In this document: piece by piece, positions 1 to 5,547 of the stretch
How the letters are laid out: every line of letters starts with the position of its first letter
Position numbering within the stretch: position 1 is the first letter of the stretch
Source: Anaerolineales bacterium UBA5069
Lineage (GTDB): Bacteria > Chloroflexota > Anaerolineae > Caldilineales > Caldilineaceae
Direction: 5' to 3'
Assembly: GCA_002415895.1 (NCBI GenBank)
Contig: DIAV01000316.1
Span: forward strand, 9,912-18,121
Length of the DNA stretch: 8,210 nt
The notes under the pieces: generated by a model
Database searches by the model: none
Told to the model about the DNA's origin: nothing
What the model saw: the letters and a program-made list of their open reading frames with translations, nothing else
Program-made: the position numbers and the translations under genes

Positions 1-22
1 TTGCGTTGAGAAGTTGCCTTTA

Positions 23-961
23 CTATTTCTGCCCGTGTGCGTAGGCGCGGTGTGGCGTGAACCATGACGCCACCGTCATGGACATGCGCCGCATGGCCGA
101 TGGCGGATCATCCTCCGCCGGCAGGGGCGGCGTCATGTTGGCCTCAAGGTACTCGCGCGTGAGGTTGTAGCCCTGCGGAATGAGCTCATCCGCCATGGAA
201 AAGTCGGCGGCGGGGACAACGCGCGGCACGACGAGCTTGATGTAGTGCAGCTTGACAGCCGCGCCCTTGGCCATGTGCAGATCGTACTGCGCCTGGGTGC
301 GCAGCATGGTGTCCACGCTGCGCGTCATCACGCGCACCACGCCGCGAAACAGACCCGGCTCCTGATTGTCCTTGGTGGCGTCAACAATGTGCAGCGCGTA
401 GATTTCCGTCGCGCCGCGCTCAAGCGCCGTGCGCAGCGGCAGTGACGTGATCGTGCCGCCATCGACATAGCGCTCGCCGTTCACCTCCCACGGTGGATGG
501 AAAGGGGTGAGCGCCGTGCTGGACATGAGCGCGTCGAGCACACGGTCATTGGGATTGTCGCCAAAGACGAACAGGCCACCTGTACGCAGATCTGTTGCTG
601 TGACATAAAAGGGCACGGGGCCCAGGTTGCCAAAGGTGCTGGCGGGGGTAATGCCTTGCGTTTGCAGCCAGGCATACATGCTGCGGTTGCTGAACAGGCT
701 GTCCTTGCCTGTGATAAAGCGAACTGCGGCCACCATGTTGGAGCCGGGATAGATGTTGGCGCGGCGCACGCTGCGCCAACTTGCGTCCAATGTATCGACC
801 CCCAGCATATTGGGGTTGCGCGCAATTTGAAAGCCGTTCAGCGATCCCGCCGAACACCCGATGATCATATCGGGGAAAATCTCGCGTTCGAAGAGGGCGC
901 GCAACGCACCCACCTGCAACGAACCAAGATTCCCCCCACCACTGAGAACAAACGCCCGCAT
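23..961 (-). CDS. patatin-like phospholipase family protein
   Basis: A 312-residue predicted serine lipid acyl hydrolase of the patatin family, which uses a Ser-Asp dyad. The N-terminus shows the glycine-rich oxyanion-hole loop SGGGNLGS (residues 7-14). The nucleophile elbow GCSAG follows at 35-39 (Ser37), and the DGG motif with the catalytic Asp lies at 167-169. All key residues are intact. I see no signal peptide or membrane segment, so it is probably cytoplasmic; the last 40 residues are Pro/Met/Ser-rich and probably flexible. The ATG at 961 is chosen because AAGGAG lies 9 bases upstream and the patatin fold begins immediately after it. The frame stays open up to 1072, but that extension is basic and unlike the family, and it starts upstream of the predicted transcription start. 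The gene is divergent from the thiamine transport operon, with no evident functional link. Lipid substrate unknown. Family assignment is firm; physiological role is not. Confidence 0.93.
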   Translation of the reverse strand: MRAFVLSGGGNLGSLQVGALRALFEREIFPDMIIGCSAGSLNGFQIARNPNMLGVDTLDASWRSVRRANIYPGSNMVAAVRFITGKDSLFSNRSMYAWLQTQGITPASTFGNLGPVPFYVTATDLRTGGLFVFGDNPNDRVLDALMSSTALTPFHPPWEVNGERYVDGGTITSLPLRTALERGATEIYALHIVDATKDNQEPGLFRGVVRVMTRSVDTMLRTQAQYDLHMAKGAAVKLHYIKLVVPRVVPAADFSMADELIPQGYNLTREYLEANMTPPLPAEDDPPSAMRRMSMTVASWFTPHRAYAHGQK

Positions 962-975
962 AGTCTTCAACTCCT
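952..975 (-). promoter_or_regulatory. ribosome binding site deciding the patatin start
   Basis: Read on the minus strand, AAGGAG (plus-strand bases 971-976) stands nine bases before the ATG at 961-959. No comparable site precedes the in-frame upstream ATG at 1072, so this site decides the start. Confidence 0.8.
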
Positions 976-1064
976 TGTAACGCCGAGCCCTGGTTAGCCC
1001 GCCGTACTGCGGCCAGTGGCAAGCGATCCGCCTGGCGCGCAGTGAGCGATGCCTTTTCGCTTGC

Positions 1065-1091
1065 CGCCACAAAGTGTAACGCTTTGTGGCG
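1065..1091. repeat. perfect 10-bp inverted repeat, possible operator
   Basis: The arms CGCCACAAAG (1065-1074) and CTTTGTGGCG (1082-1091) are perfect reverse complements separated by TGTAACG. The dyad covers the -10 and spacer of the predicted patatin promoter, the usual position for a repressor operator. No T-tract follows on either strand, so it does not look like an intrinsic terminator. The cognate regulator is unknown and none is encoded in the window. Confidence 0.7.
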
Positions 1092-1101
1092 CCCGTAGCA
1101 A
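1073..1101 (-). promoter_or_regulatory. candidate sigma-70-type promoter of the patatin gene
   Basis: On the minus strand TTGCTA (-35, plus bases 1096-1101) is followed after exactly 17 bases by TACACT (-10, plus bases 1073-1078). Each box matches consensus at four of six positions. Transcription would start near 1066, giving a leader of about 105 bases before the ATG at 961. The -10 and most of the spacer lie inside the perfect inverted repeat 1065-1091. This was recognised by pattern only and not tested against background. Confidence 0.45.
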
Positions 1102-1187
1102 CGTGCGCGCACGGTCAGCTTGTAGGCGAGAACCCATTGCAGGGAATACGTTGGTGTGGGCGCAGGGGTTCCAAAGTGGGGCGCACC

Positions 1188-1202
1188 CTGCATCCGATGC
1201 AG
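1188..1202. repeat. 15-bp palindrome upstream of the thi promoter
   Basis: CTGCATC-C-GATGCAG is a perfect 7-bp dyad around a single central base. It directly abuts the second dyad at 1203-1225. Part of it (ATGC, 1197-1200) could instead pair with GCAT at 1228-1231 and lengthen the second hairpin. Possible protein-binding site; partner unknown. Confidence 0.6.
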
Positions 1203-1225
1203 TGCGTAATTCGAGCAATTACGCA
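1203..1225. repeat. 9-bp inverted repeat over the thi promoter -35 region
   Basis: TGCGTAATT (1203-1211), loop CGAGC, AATTACGCA (1217-1225) form a perfect dyad. Its centre lies where the -35 box of the adjacent extended -10 promoter would sit (about 1211-1216). No U-tract follows, so a terminator is unlikely. The geometry suits an operator for a dimeric regulator, so the thi operon may have transcriptional control in addition to the riboswitch. The regulator is not identifiable from this window. Confidence 0.65.
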
Positions 1226-1230
1226 GCGCA

Positions 1231-1239
1231 TGGTAGACT
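1231..1239 (+). promoter_or_regulatory. candidate extended -10 promoter of the thi operon
   Basis: TGGTAGACT contains an extended -10 TG dinucleotide one base before TAGACT (1234-1239). The -35 position at 17-bp spacing is TCGAGC (1211-1216), a poor match at three of six, and it falls in the loop of the dyad at 1203-1225. A start near 1246 would place the riboswitch aptamer within about ten bases of the RNA 5' end, which supports the assignment. Confidence 0.45.
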
Positions 1240-1253
1240 AAATGCATTGATTG

Positions 1254-1352
1254 AACGGGGAGCTTGGGACATCCAGGCTGAGAGGGTGGCATGACGAGTG
1301 TCTGCGCCACCGACCCGCTGACCTGATCCGGGTAATGCCGGCGGAGGGAGAA
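1254..1352 (+). promoter_or_regulatory. TPP riboswitch (THI element)
   Basis: This is a thiamine pyrophosphate-sensing aptamer in the leader of a thiamine uptake operon. The conserved blocks appear in order: GGGGAGC at 1257-1263; a P3 hairpin CTTGG/CCAGG (1263-1267 with 1273-1277); the pyrimidine-sensing CTGAGA at 1278-1283; an optional P3a-type stem GGTGGC/GCCACC (1285-1290 with 1306-1311); ACCCGCTGACCTGATC at 1313-1328; and the pyrophosphate-sensing helix segment with TAATGCC at 1333-1339 followed by GGCGGAGGGA (1340-1349). An intrinsic terminator starts about 20 bases later, so control is most likely by transcription attenuation: TPP bound, operon off. The downstream genes are thiBPQ, as expected for this class. 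Exact ends are approximate. Confidence 0.97.
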
Positions 1353-1372
1353 GAGGTGCACCACGCCACCCT

Positions 1373-1409
1373 GATCGCCCACATCCGCCCGGATGTGGGC
1401 ATCTTTTTT
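1373..1409 (+). terminator. intrinsic terminator, expression platform of the TPP riboswitch
   Basis: The arms GCCCACATCC (1377-1386) and GGATGTGGGC (1391-1400) form a perfect 10-bp stem with a GCCC loop. GAT (1373-1375) can also pair with ATC (1401-1403) around one bulged C. Six T residues follow at 1404-1409. The position between aptamer and first gene fits a regulated attenuator. A competing antiterminator is possible: ACATCC (1269-1274) with GGATGT (1391-1396), nested with GGGTGGC (1284-1290) and GCCACCC (1365-1371). Confidence 0.93.
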
Positions 1410-1457
1410 GGGCGTGAGAGGACCGCGCTTCTGCAACGGCTCTCCGCACCATGCATC

Positions 1458-1465
1458 AGGAGGAG
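1458..1465 (+). promoter_or_regulatory. ribosome binding site of thiB
   Basis: AGGAGGAG stands just before the ATG at 1468; measured from the AGGAGG core, the gap is four bases. It fixes the start of the lipoprotein and excludes the in-frame ATG at 1393, which lies inside the terminator hairpin. Confidence 0.85.
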
Positions 1466-1467
1466 CA

Positions 1468-2562
1468 ATGAACCAATCTCAATTCAAGCGCAGGGCTGTT
1501 GCGCTGGTGGCTGCTGCACTCGTCATGCTTGTTGGCGTGGGCTGCGTTGCCCCCGCTGCGCCTGTGCAGGATGGTGCAGCCGCTGCGCCCGCGACGCTTG
1601 TTGTGGCTTCGCATGACTCATTTGCTGTGAGCGAAGAGGTGGTAGCCGCATTTGAGGCCGCCAACAACGCAAGGGTCCAGTTCCTCGCGCTGGGCGATGC
1701 CGGCGCTGCGCTCAATAAGCTCATCCTCAGCAAGCAAGCCCCGCTGGCCGATGTCTTCTTTGGGGTTGATAACACCTTTTTGTCGCGCGCGCTGGCCGCA
1801 GATATCTTCGCACCCTATGCCTCGCCGTTGCTGGCGCAAGTGCCCGCCGAGGCGCAGTTGGATGCAGAGAATCGCCTGTTGCCGGTTGACACGGGCTACG
1901 TCACGCTCAACGCCGATCGCGCGTGGTTTGCCGAGCGCAACCTGCCGCTGCCTGCCACACTCGAGGACCTGATCGACCCCGCCTACAAGGATCTGCTGGT
2001 TGTCGAGAACCCCGCCACCTCGTCGCCCGGGCTCGCCTTTCTCATGGCCACCATTGCCCACTTTGGCGAGGACGACTGGCAGGCGTATTGGGCGGCGCTG
2101 CACGCCAACGGAGCGCTGGTTGTAGAAGGCTGGAGCCAGGCCTACTACGAACAGTTTACGGTCGGCTCGGGCGGAACCGGAGGGCGGCCGCTGGTCGTCA
2201 GCTATACAACCAGCCCGCCTGCCGACATGCTCTTTGCCACGGACGGGCGCACTGAACCGGGCAGCGTGAATGTTAACCTTGATGGCGGCGTCTTCCGCCA
2301 GATTGAGTTTGTGGGTATCCTCAAGGGGACCAAACAGCAGGCGCTGGCCGAGCGCTGGGTGGACTTCATGCTTGACACCCAGTTTCAGAATGACATTCCC
2401 TTGCAAATGTTCGTCTATCCGCTGAACGCCAGGGCCACGCTGCCCCCCGCCTTTGCCGAGTTCGCGCCCCAGCCGGAGAGCGCTGTCGAGGTGGCTTCCG
2501 CAACGATTGAGGCCAACCGCGAGGCGTGGCTGCAAGCGTGGTCGGAGATTATGCTGCGCTAA
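1468..2562 (+). CDS. thiB: thiamine ABC transporter substrate-binding lipoprotein ThiB
   Basis: A 364-residue extracytoplasmic receptor that captures thiamine (and, in known family members, its phosphates) and delivers it to ThiP/ThiQ. The N-terminus has a basic stretch (KRR), a hydrophobic core (10-22) and a lipobox-like VGVGC ending at Cys26. Gly at -3 is atypical, but lipid anchoring is likely; an Ala/Pro linker follows. The mature part matches the E. coli ThiB family throughout: SHDSF at 48-52, a DVFFGVDN block at 95-102, [11 protein letters not shown] at 184-194, GWSQAY at 221-226 and SYTTSP at 245-250. By alignment from memory, Trp222 and Tyr246 correspond to E. coli ligand-stacking residues Trp197 and Tyr215. 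Trp280 appears as Phe315, and Tyr221 appears to be Ala252. A glycine-rich insert (GSGGTGG, 233-239) sits between the stacking residues. First gene of thiBPQ, behind the riboswitch; thiP starts two bases after its stop. Confidence 0.95.
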   Translation: MNQSQFKRRAVALVAAALVMLVGVGCVAPAAPVQDGAAAAPATLVVASHDSFAVSEEVVAAFEAANNARVQFLALGDAGAALNKLILSKQAPLADVFFGVDNTFLSRALAADIFAPYASPLLAQVPAEAQLDAENRLLPVDTGYVTLNADRAWFAERNLPLPATLEDLIDPAYKDLLVVENPATSSPGLAFLMATIAHFGEDDWQAYWAALHANGALVVEGWSQAYYEQFTVGSGGTGGRPLVVSYTTSPPADMLFATDGRTEPGSVNVNLDGGVFRQIEFVGILKGTKQQALAERWVDFMLDTQFQNDIPLQMFVYPLNARATLPPAFAEFAPQPESAVEVASATIEANREAWLQAWSEIMLR

Positions 2563-2564
2563 CC

Positions 2565-4223
2565 ATGCATCCAGTCACCCGGATTGTGCGCGGGACAATC
2601 GTACTCTTCCCGCTGCTCTTTCTCGCCATTTTCTTCGTCTACCCGCTGGCCGCCATCCTGCGCCTGAGCCTTGCACCCGAAGGCGTGCCGGCGCTGCAGC
2701 CGGTGTGGGAAGCGGCGCGTTCGGGCGCGGTCTGGCGCATACTTTGGTTCACCACCTGGCAAGCGCTGGCCTCCACTGCGCTCACAATGGCGCTGGGGCT
2801 GCCGCTGGCGGCCATTTTCGCGCGCTACACCTTCCCAGGCAAGAGCGCGCTGCGGGCGCTTACGACCATTCCCTTCGTCATGCCTACGGTTGTTGTAGGC
2901 GCGGCCTTCACCACGCTGATCGGGCCAACGGGGATCATCAACAACTGGCTGCGCGGTGGGCTGGGGCTGGCCGAGCCGCCCATTCAGTTGATGAACACAA
3001 TATGGATCATCCTGCTGGCGCACGCGTTCTACAACGTCAGCGTTGTTGTGCGTACTGTGGGCGGCTTCTGGGAGGCGCTCAACCCGGCGCTGGGCGAGGC
3101 GGGCCAGGTGCTGGGCGCACATGGGCTGCGCCTCTTCCGCACGGTGACGCTGCCGCTGCTCATGCCCAGCATCACCGCGGCGGGGATGCTCGTGTTCCTC
3201 TTCTGCTTCACCAGCTTTGGCGTCATCCTGATTCTGGGCGGGCTGCGCTTTGCCACGCTGGAGGTGGAAATCTACCGCCAGGCCGTCAACCTCTTCAACC
3301 TGCCCGTCGCCGCATTCCTGAGCCTGCTGCAGATGGTGATTACCTTTGCTGTGATGGCAGTCTACACACGTGTGCAGGCGCGCGCATCGCTGCCGCTGGA
3401 AATGCGCCCACGCGCCCATGCACCCTGTCATTCGGGGAAATTATTGCACCGGATTGTTGTGGGCGCGCTACTGCTGGTGATGGTGTTGTTGCTGGTAGCG
3501 CCTCTGCTGGCGTTGGCGTGGCGCAGTTTTACGCTGGGCGGTCACTTCACGCTCGACTATTACCGCGAACTGGCTGTCAACCGCAGGCAGAGCGCTTTCT
3601 TTGCGCCCCCTGTCACCGCCATTCGCAACTCGCTCATCTATGCGTCGGCGGCAACGCTGCTCAGCCTGTTGCTGGGCGTAAGTGGGGCGTATGTCCTGGC
3701 GCGCCCGCGCACGCTCGCCACAGCGATACTGGATCCGCTCTTTTTGCTGCCGCTGGGCACCTCCGCGGTGACGCTGGGGCTGGGCTACATTGTGGCCATG
3801 GGCGCGTGGCGCACCTCCCTGTGGCTGGTGCCCGTGGCGCACACTATGATTGCCACCCCATTTGTGGTGCGCACCTTCCTGCCCGCGCTGCGTTCTCTGG
3901 ACCCTCACCTGCGCGAGGCTGCTGCGGTGCTGGGTGCAGGGCCGCTGCGCACATGGTGGGAGGTGGATATGCCTGTGCTGCGGCGCGCGCTGCTGGTGAG
4001 CGCTGCCTTTGCCTTTACAATCAGCCTGGGCGAGTTCGGCGCGACATTGCTCATCAACCGCCCCGACAGGCCCACAATGCCCATGGTCATCTATCGCGCA
4101 CTGGGGCAACCGGGGATGCTCAACTACGGGCAGGCGCTGGCCATGAGTACAATTCTCATGGTTGTGTGTATGGTGGCGCTGCTGCTGATTGAGCGTTTCC
4201 GCCTGCCCGGCGAGGAATTCTGA
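2565..4223 (+). CDS. thiP: thiamine ABC transporter permease ThiP
   Basis: A 552-residue inner-membrane permease made of two fused BPD-type transmembrane modules, the ThiP arrangement (E. coli ThiP is about 536 residues). Hydrophobic segments are numerous, for example 8-33, 66-88, 104-120, 145-163, 203-226, 248-268, 297-318, 353-379, 391-412, 418-439, 475-497 and 525-543, roughly six per half. Each half has the cytoplasmic EAA coupling loop that docks on the ATPase: [10 protein letters not shown] at 178-187 and [10 protein letters not shown] at 451-460. The half-to-half linker is near 270-295. The ATG two bases after the thiB stop is chosen. There is no clear Shine-Dalgarno within normal range, so translation is probably coupled to thiB. 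An in-frame GTG at 2526 would add 13 residues overlapping thiB and is less likely. Confidence 0.94.
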   Translation: MHPVTRIVRGTIVLFPLLFLAIFFVYPLAAILRLSLAPEGVPALQPVWEAARSGAVWRILWFTTWQALASTALTMALGLPLAAIFARYTFPGKSALRALTTIPFVMPTVVVGAAFTTLIGPTGIINNWLRGGLGLAEPPIQLMNTIWIILLAHAFYNVSVVVRTVGGFWEALNPALGEAGQVLGAHGLRLFRTVTLPLLMPSITAAGMLVFLFCFTSFGVILILGGLRFATLEVEIYRQAVNLFNLPVAAFLSLLQMVITFAVMAVYTRVQARASLPLEMRPRAHAPCHSGKLLHRIVVGALLLVMVLLLVAPLLALAWRSFTLGGHFTLDYYRELAVNRRQSAFFAPPVTAIRNSLIYASAATLLSLLLGVSGAYVLARPRTLATAILDPLFLLPLGTSAVTLGLGYIVAMGAWRTSLWLVPVAHTMIATPFVVRTFLPALRSLDPHLREAAAVLGAGPLRTWWEVDMPVLRRALLVSAAFAFTISLGEFGATLLINRPDRPTMPMVIYRALGQPGMLNYGQALAMSTILMVVCMVALLLIERFRLPGEEF

Positions 4224-4289
4224 ATTGATGCCGCAGTCCCGCTGTGGGTTTCAAAGTGGTATCACTATCGTGCGTCGATTGGGTGATTC

Positions 4290-5384
4290 ATGAGCGATTC
4301 GTTGTTGGTGATTGAGGATGTGCACAAGAGCTATGCGCCCGCGCTGGTGGCGCTGCGCGGCGTCAGCCTGGCGGTGGTGCGCGGCGAGATTGTTTGCCTG
4401 CTGGGGCCAAGCGGCTGCGGCAAGACCACGTTGCTGCGCATTGTGGCCGGGTTGGAGCTGCCTGACAGCGGGCGGCTCCTCTTTGCGGGGCGCGACCTTG
4501 CTGCCGTGCCTGTCTATCAGCGCGGCTTTGGCCTCATGTTTCAAGAGTTCGCTCTCTTTCCAGACAAGAGTGTGGCGCAAAATGTCGCTTTTGGCTTGCG
4601 CATGGCAGGCTGGAGTGCAGCGGAGATTGGCAAGCGGGTTGACGAGATGCTGGCGCTTGTCAACCTGGGTGGCTATGGGGGGCGTTCGATCTTTGATCTG
4701 AGCGGCGGCGAGCGGCAACGTGTGGCGTTGGCGCGCAGCCTTGCTCCCAGCCCTGCGCTGCTCATGCTGGATGAGCCGCTGGGCAGCCTCGACCGCGCAC
4801 TGCGTGAATCACTTATGGACGAACTGCGCACACTCCTCAAGCGGCTGGCGCTGACGGCGCTCTATGTGACGCACGACCAGCAGGAGGCACTCTCTGTGGC
4901 TGATCGCGTGGTGCTGATGAATGAGGGGCGCATTGTGCAGCAGGGCCCGCCTCAAGTACTTTATGACACACCCGCCAACGCGTTTGTGGCTCGCTTTTTG
5001 GGCTACGCCAATGTGCTGCCCGTTGCGAGCGTTGGCCGCGCCGATGGCATGGTTTTTGTACAGACTGCGCTCAGTGTGCGGCCTTTGCCTGTGCCCTCCA
5101 GCGAACCACTGCCGGCGCAGCCGCTGGTGATCGTTGTGCGCGCCACGGCTATGCTGCTGGGCGATGACGCGGGCCGCGCTGCGCTGCAGGGTGCGCCGCT
5201 GCTTGAAGGCGTGATTACCAAACTGGGCTTTCGCGGCGGCCACCAGCGCGCCGAGATTGCGGTGTCCCATACGGCTACGCCGATGGACCTCACATTCGAG
5301 GCGCCGCTCACAACACCACTTGTCGAGGGCGCCCCAATCACCTTTGCGCTGGACCCGGCCGGCTGCATGCTCCTGCCCGCCTAG
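4290..5384 (+). CDS. thiQ: thiamine ABC transporter ATP-binding protein ThiQ, long form
   Basis: A 364-residue ABC ATPase that powers ThiBP. The nucleotide-binding domain (about 1-240) is complete: Walker A GPSGCGKTT at 39-47, Q-loop Gln85 in FQE, signature LSGGERQRVALARS at 137-150, Walker B LLMLDEP at 157-163, D-loop SLD at 166-168 and H-loop His195 in THDQ. Unlike E. coli ThiQ (about 230 residues, ATPase only), it continues for about 125 residues. That part has a TOBE-like, beta-rich character similar to CysA/PotA/FbpC-type subunits, a family trait that can carry regulatory or substrate-sensing functions. The assignment as ThiQ rests mainly on operon position; by sequence alone it could serve another importer of the same superfamily. 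It follows thiP after 66 bases that show no promoter or terminator I recognise. GGTGAT, complementary to the 16S tail, ends two bases before the ATG. Confidence 0.88.
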   Translation: MSDSLLVIEDVHKSYAPALVALRGVSLAVVRGEIVCLLGPSGCGKTTLLRIVAGLELPDSGRLLFAGRDLAAVPVYQRGFGLMFQEFALFPDKSVAQNVAFGLRMAGWSAAEIGKRVDEMLALVNLGGYGGRSIFDLSGGERQRVALARSLAPSPALLMLDEPLGSLDRALRESLMDELRTLLKRLALTALYVTHDQQEALSVADRVVLMNEGRIVQQGPPQVLYDTPANAFVARFLGYANVLPVASVGRADGMVFVQTALSVRPLPVPSSEPLPAQPLVIVVRATAMLLGDDAGRAALQGAPLLEGVITKLGFRGGHQRAEIAVSHTATPMDLTFEAPLTTPLVEGAPITFALDPAGCMLLPA

Positions 5385-5444
5385 CGCCACTGGACATCCC
5401 CTGCAAGGGCGCGTCAAACGCCTCTCGCAACCAGCGCTTGACTA

Positions 5445-5453
5445 TGCTAGAAT
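5445..5453 (+). promoter_or_regulatory. candidate extended -10 promoter of the protease gene
   Basis: TGCTAGAAT contains TG one base before TAGAAT (5448-5453), five of six to consensus. At 17-bp spacing the -35 position reads TCGCAA (5425-5430), weak but similar in quality to that of the thi promoter. The nearby TTGACT (5438-5443) is only four bases from the -10 and cannot act with it. The predicted leader is about 90 bases. Confidence 0.45.
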
Positions 5454-5536
5454 GGCTGCATCGCTCCCCATGCAACCATTTGCCGGTATCTCTGTGCGCC
5501 AATCGCGCCACTTCTTGGCATCCCACGACCATCAAG

Positions 5537-5543
5537 AGGAGGG
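5537..5543 (+). promoter_or_regulatory. ribosome binding site of the protease gene
   Basis: AGGAGGG lies four bases before the ATG at 5548. The match is strong with short spacing, and a signal peptide follows at once, so the start is well supported. Confidence 0.8.
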
Positions 5544-5547
5544 TCTT

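Larger units (their letters stand above)
5385..5547 (+). other. intergenic region between thiQ and the protease gene
   Basis: These 163 bases hold a candidate extended -10 promoter (5445-5453) and, at the end, the protease ribosome binding site. I see no convincing intrinsic terminator after thiQ: the short CCC...GGG pairing around 5396-5409 has no T-tract. Read-through from the thi operon into the protease gene therefore cannot be excluded. Confidence 0.6.

Noticed and set aside
962..1072. N-terminal extension of the patatin protein up to 1072
   Set aside because: The added 37 residues are basic and unlike the family. The good Shine-Dalgarno is before 961, and the predicted transcription start lies downstream of 1072.
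1155..1383. TGTGGGCG (about 1155-1162) complementary to CGCCCACA in the terminator 5' arm
   Set aside because: The upstream copy lies before the predicted transcription start and would not be in the leader RNA; an 8-base match in GC-rich DNA is easily coincidental.
1393..1467. In-frame N-terminal extension of thiB from an ATG at 1393
   Set aside because: It lies within the terminator hairpin of the riboswitch and has no ribosome binding site. The ATG at 1468 has AGGAGGAG and begins a proper lipoprotein signal.
1451..1471. Six-codon ORF (ATG...TGA) overlapping the thiB start
   Set aside because: Very short, it consists largely of the thiB Shine-Dalgarno, has no ribosome binding site of its own and probably arises by chance.
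2453..4192. 579-residue open frame on the plus strand overlapping thiB and thiP
   Set aside because: It is a GC-rich frame shadow: composition dominated by Arg/Ala/Gly/His/Cys, no family motifs, and full overlap with the well-supported thiP.
4224..4289. Possible internal promoter or small hairpin between thiP and thiQ (AGTG-GTAT-CACT)
   Set aside because: Only a 4-bp stem with no T-tract, and no -35/-10 pair is visible. A simple operon spacer is the better reading.
5438..5453. TTGACT and TAGAAT as a -35/-10 pair
   Set aside because: They are only four bases apart, whereas a working pair needs about 16-18. The extended -10 reading is preferred.
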